A DNA stretch of 6,991 bases, from positions 1-6,991 of the forward strand of contig CALALK010000301.1 in assembly GCA_937923125.1 (NCBI GenBank), read 5' to 3'. Under the pieces are notes generated by a model that saw only the letters and a list, made by a program, of their open reading frames with translations, did no database searches and was not told where the DNA came from. This DNA comes from an uncultured Carnobacterium sp. GTDB taxonomy: Bacteria > Bacillota > Bacilli > Lactobacillales > Aerococcaceae. This document shows positions 6,804 to 6,991 of the stretch, piece by piece. Position 1 is the stretch's first letter. Each line of letters starts with the position of its first letter. The translations under genes and the position numbers were made by a program.

Positions 6804-6850
6804 GAAAAAAAATAATCTCTAAAATCATCACGATTTCAGAGACTATTTTA
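6804..6850 (-). terminator. Rho-independent terminator of the YfhO-like gene
   Basis: Arms at 6833-6847 and 6811-6825 flank a 7-nt loop. Read on the minus strand, all 15 positions pair, including two G-U wobbles, and the stem runs into a U-tract (A-run at 6805-6812 on the plus strand). Read on the plus strand the same two positions are A-C mismatches. The structure is therefore tuned for minus-strand RNA, ending the upstream membrane-protein transcript 13 nt past its stop codon. Confidence 0.85.
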
Positions 6851-6862
6851 ATGACAATCTAT

Positions 6863-6991
6863 TTAATTTTTATGCTTTTTCCATAAGAAAACTAGTAAGA
6901 GAAGTGACGAAATAGAAATGAACATTCCAAGATGTAATCCTGGCGGCGAATAACTCCAAACAATCTCGTGTTCTCCTTCTGTCAGCGAAAC
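6863..6991 (-). CDS. YfhO-family membrane protein, C-terminal fragment
   Basis: Only the last 42 codons are in the window; the gene continues past the right edge. The fragment reads LTEGEHEIVWSYSPPG, the end of a beta-rich extracytoplasmic domain, followed by a hydrophobic helix (about LGMFISISSLLLLVFLW) and a short basic tail KKHKN. That order is typical of the C-terminus of large polytopic YfhO-family proteins of Firmicutes, which have been linked to glycosylation of cell-wall polymers such as lipoteichoic acid. It has its own terminator and looks functionally unrelated to the lipoylation operon. The family assignment rests on a short stretch. Confidence 0.75.
   Translation of the reverse strand, partial: VSLTEGEHEIVWSYSPPGLHLGMFISISSLLLLVFLWKKHKN

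Noticed and set aside
6721..6862. A riboswitch or small RNA in the intergenic gap before the amidase
   Set aside because: The 142-base gap is accounted for by a terminator, a promoter and a ribosome site; the predicted leader of about 30 nt is too short for a riboswitch.

Overview
The window holds a tight, one-directional operon on the minus strand, plus the 3' end of an upstream minus-strand gene. Gene style points to a low-GC Firmicute, most likely a member of the Lactobacillales: strong AAAGGAG ribosome sites, overlapping or near-touching genes, GTG starts, and a YfhO-type membrane protein next door. I cannot name the genus from sequence alone.

In transcription order (high to low coordinates): the C-terminal 42 codons of a YfhO-like membrane protein (6991-6863); its rho-independent terminator (6850-6804); a sigma-A type promoter (6782-6753); then seven genes. 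These are an amidase-signature hydrolase (6717-5266), an OYE-like flavin oxidoreductase (5251-4043), a luciferase-like monooxygenase (4053-3061), a stand-alone GcvH-like lipoyl carrier (3059-2727), a zinc-containing macrodomain protein (2734-1940), a class M sirtuin (1938-1057) and a lipoate-protein ligase (1053-31). A perfect 22-bp palindrome (1-22), probably a terminator, follows. No intergenic gap inside the operon exceeds 14 nt, and two junctions overlap.

The last four genes are the core of a system already described in Staphylococcus aureus and Streptococcus pyogenes. There the ligase (LplA2) lipoylates GcvH-L, the sirtuin SirTM mono-ADP-ribosylates only the lipoylated carrier, and the macrodomain protein removes the ADP-ribose. 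The OYE and LLM flavoenzymes are known partners in the extended form and are thought to link the module to redox or oxidative stress. The marks of that system can be read here: carrier Lys56 and Asp27, the sirtuin His-to-Gln change at residue 137, and the Cys/His/Cys zinc site in the macrodomain.

The less expected part is the amidase-signature enzyme as first gene of the operon. Its Lys-Ser-Ser triad is intact. The one well-studied bacterial lipoamidase, Lpa of Enterococcus faecalis, belongs to the same superfamily. It is therefore a candidate eraser of lipoylation, which would give the module a writer and an eraser for both modifications. That is inference. A second oddity is that the OYE homologue has lost the histidine pair that normally anchors the substrate. 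Nothing in the window looks like a mobile element, CRISPR array, tRNA or rRNA.
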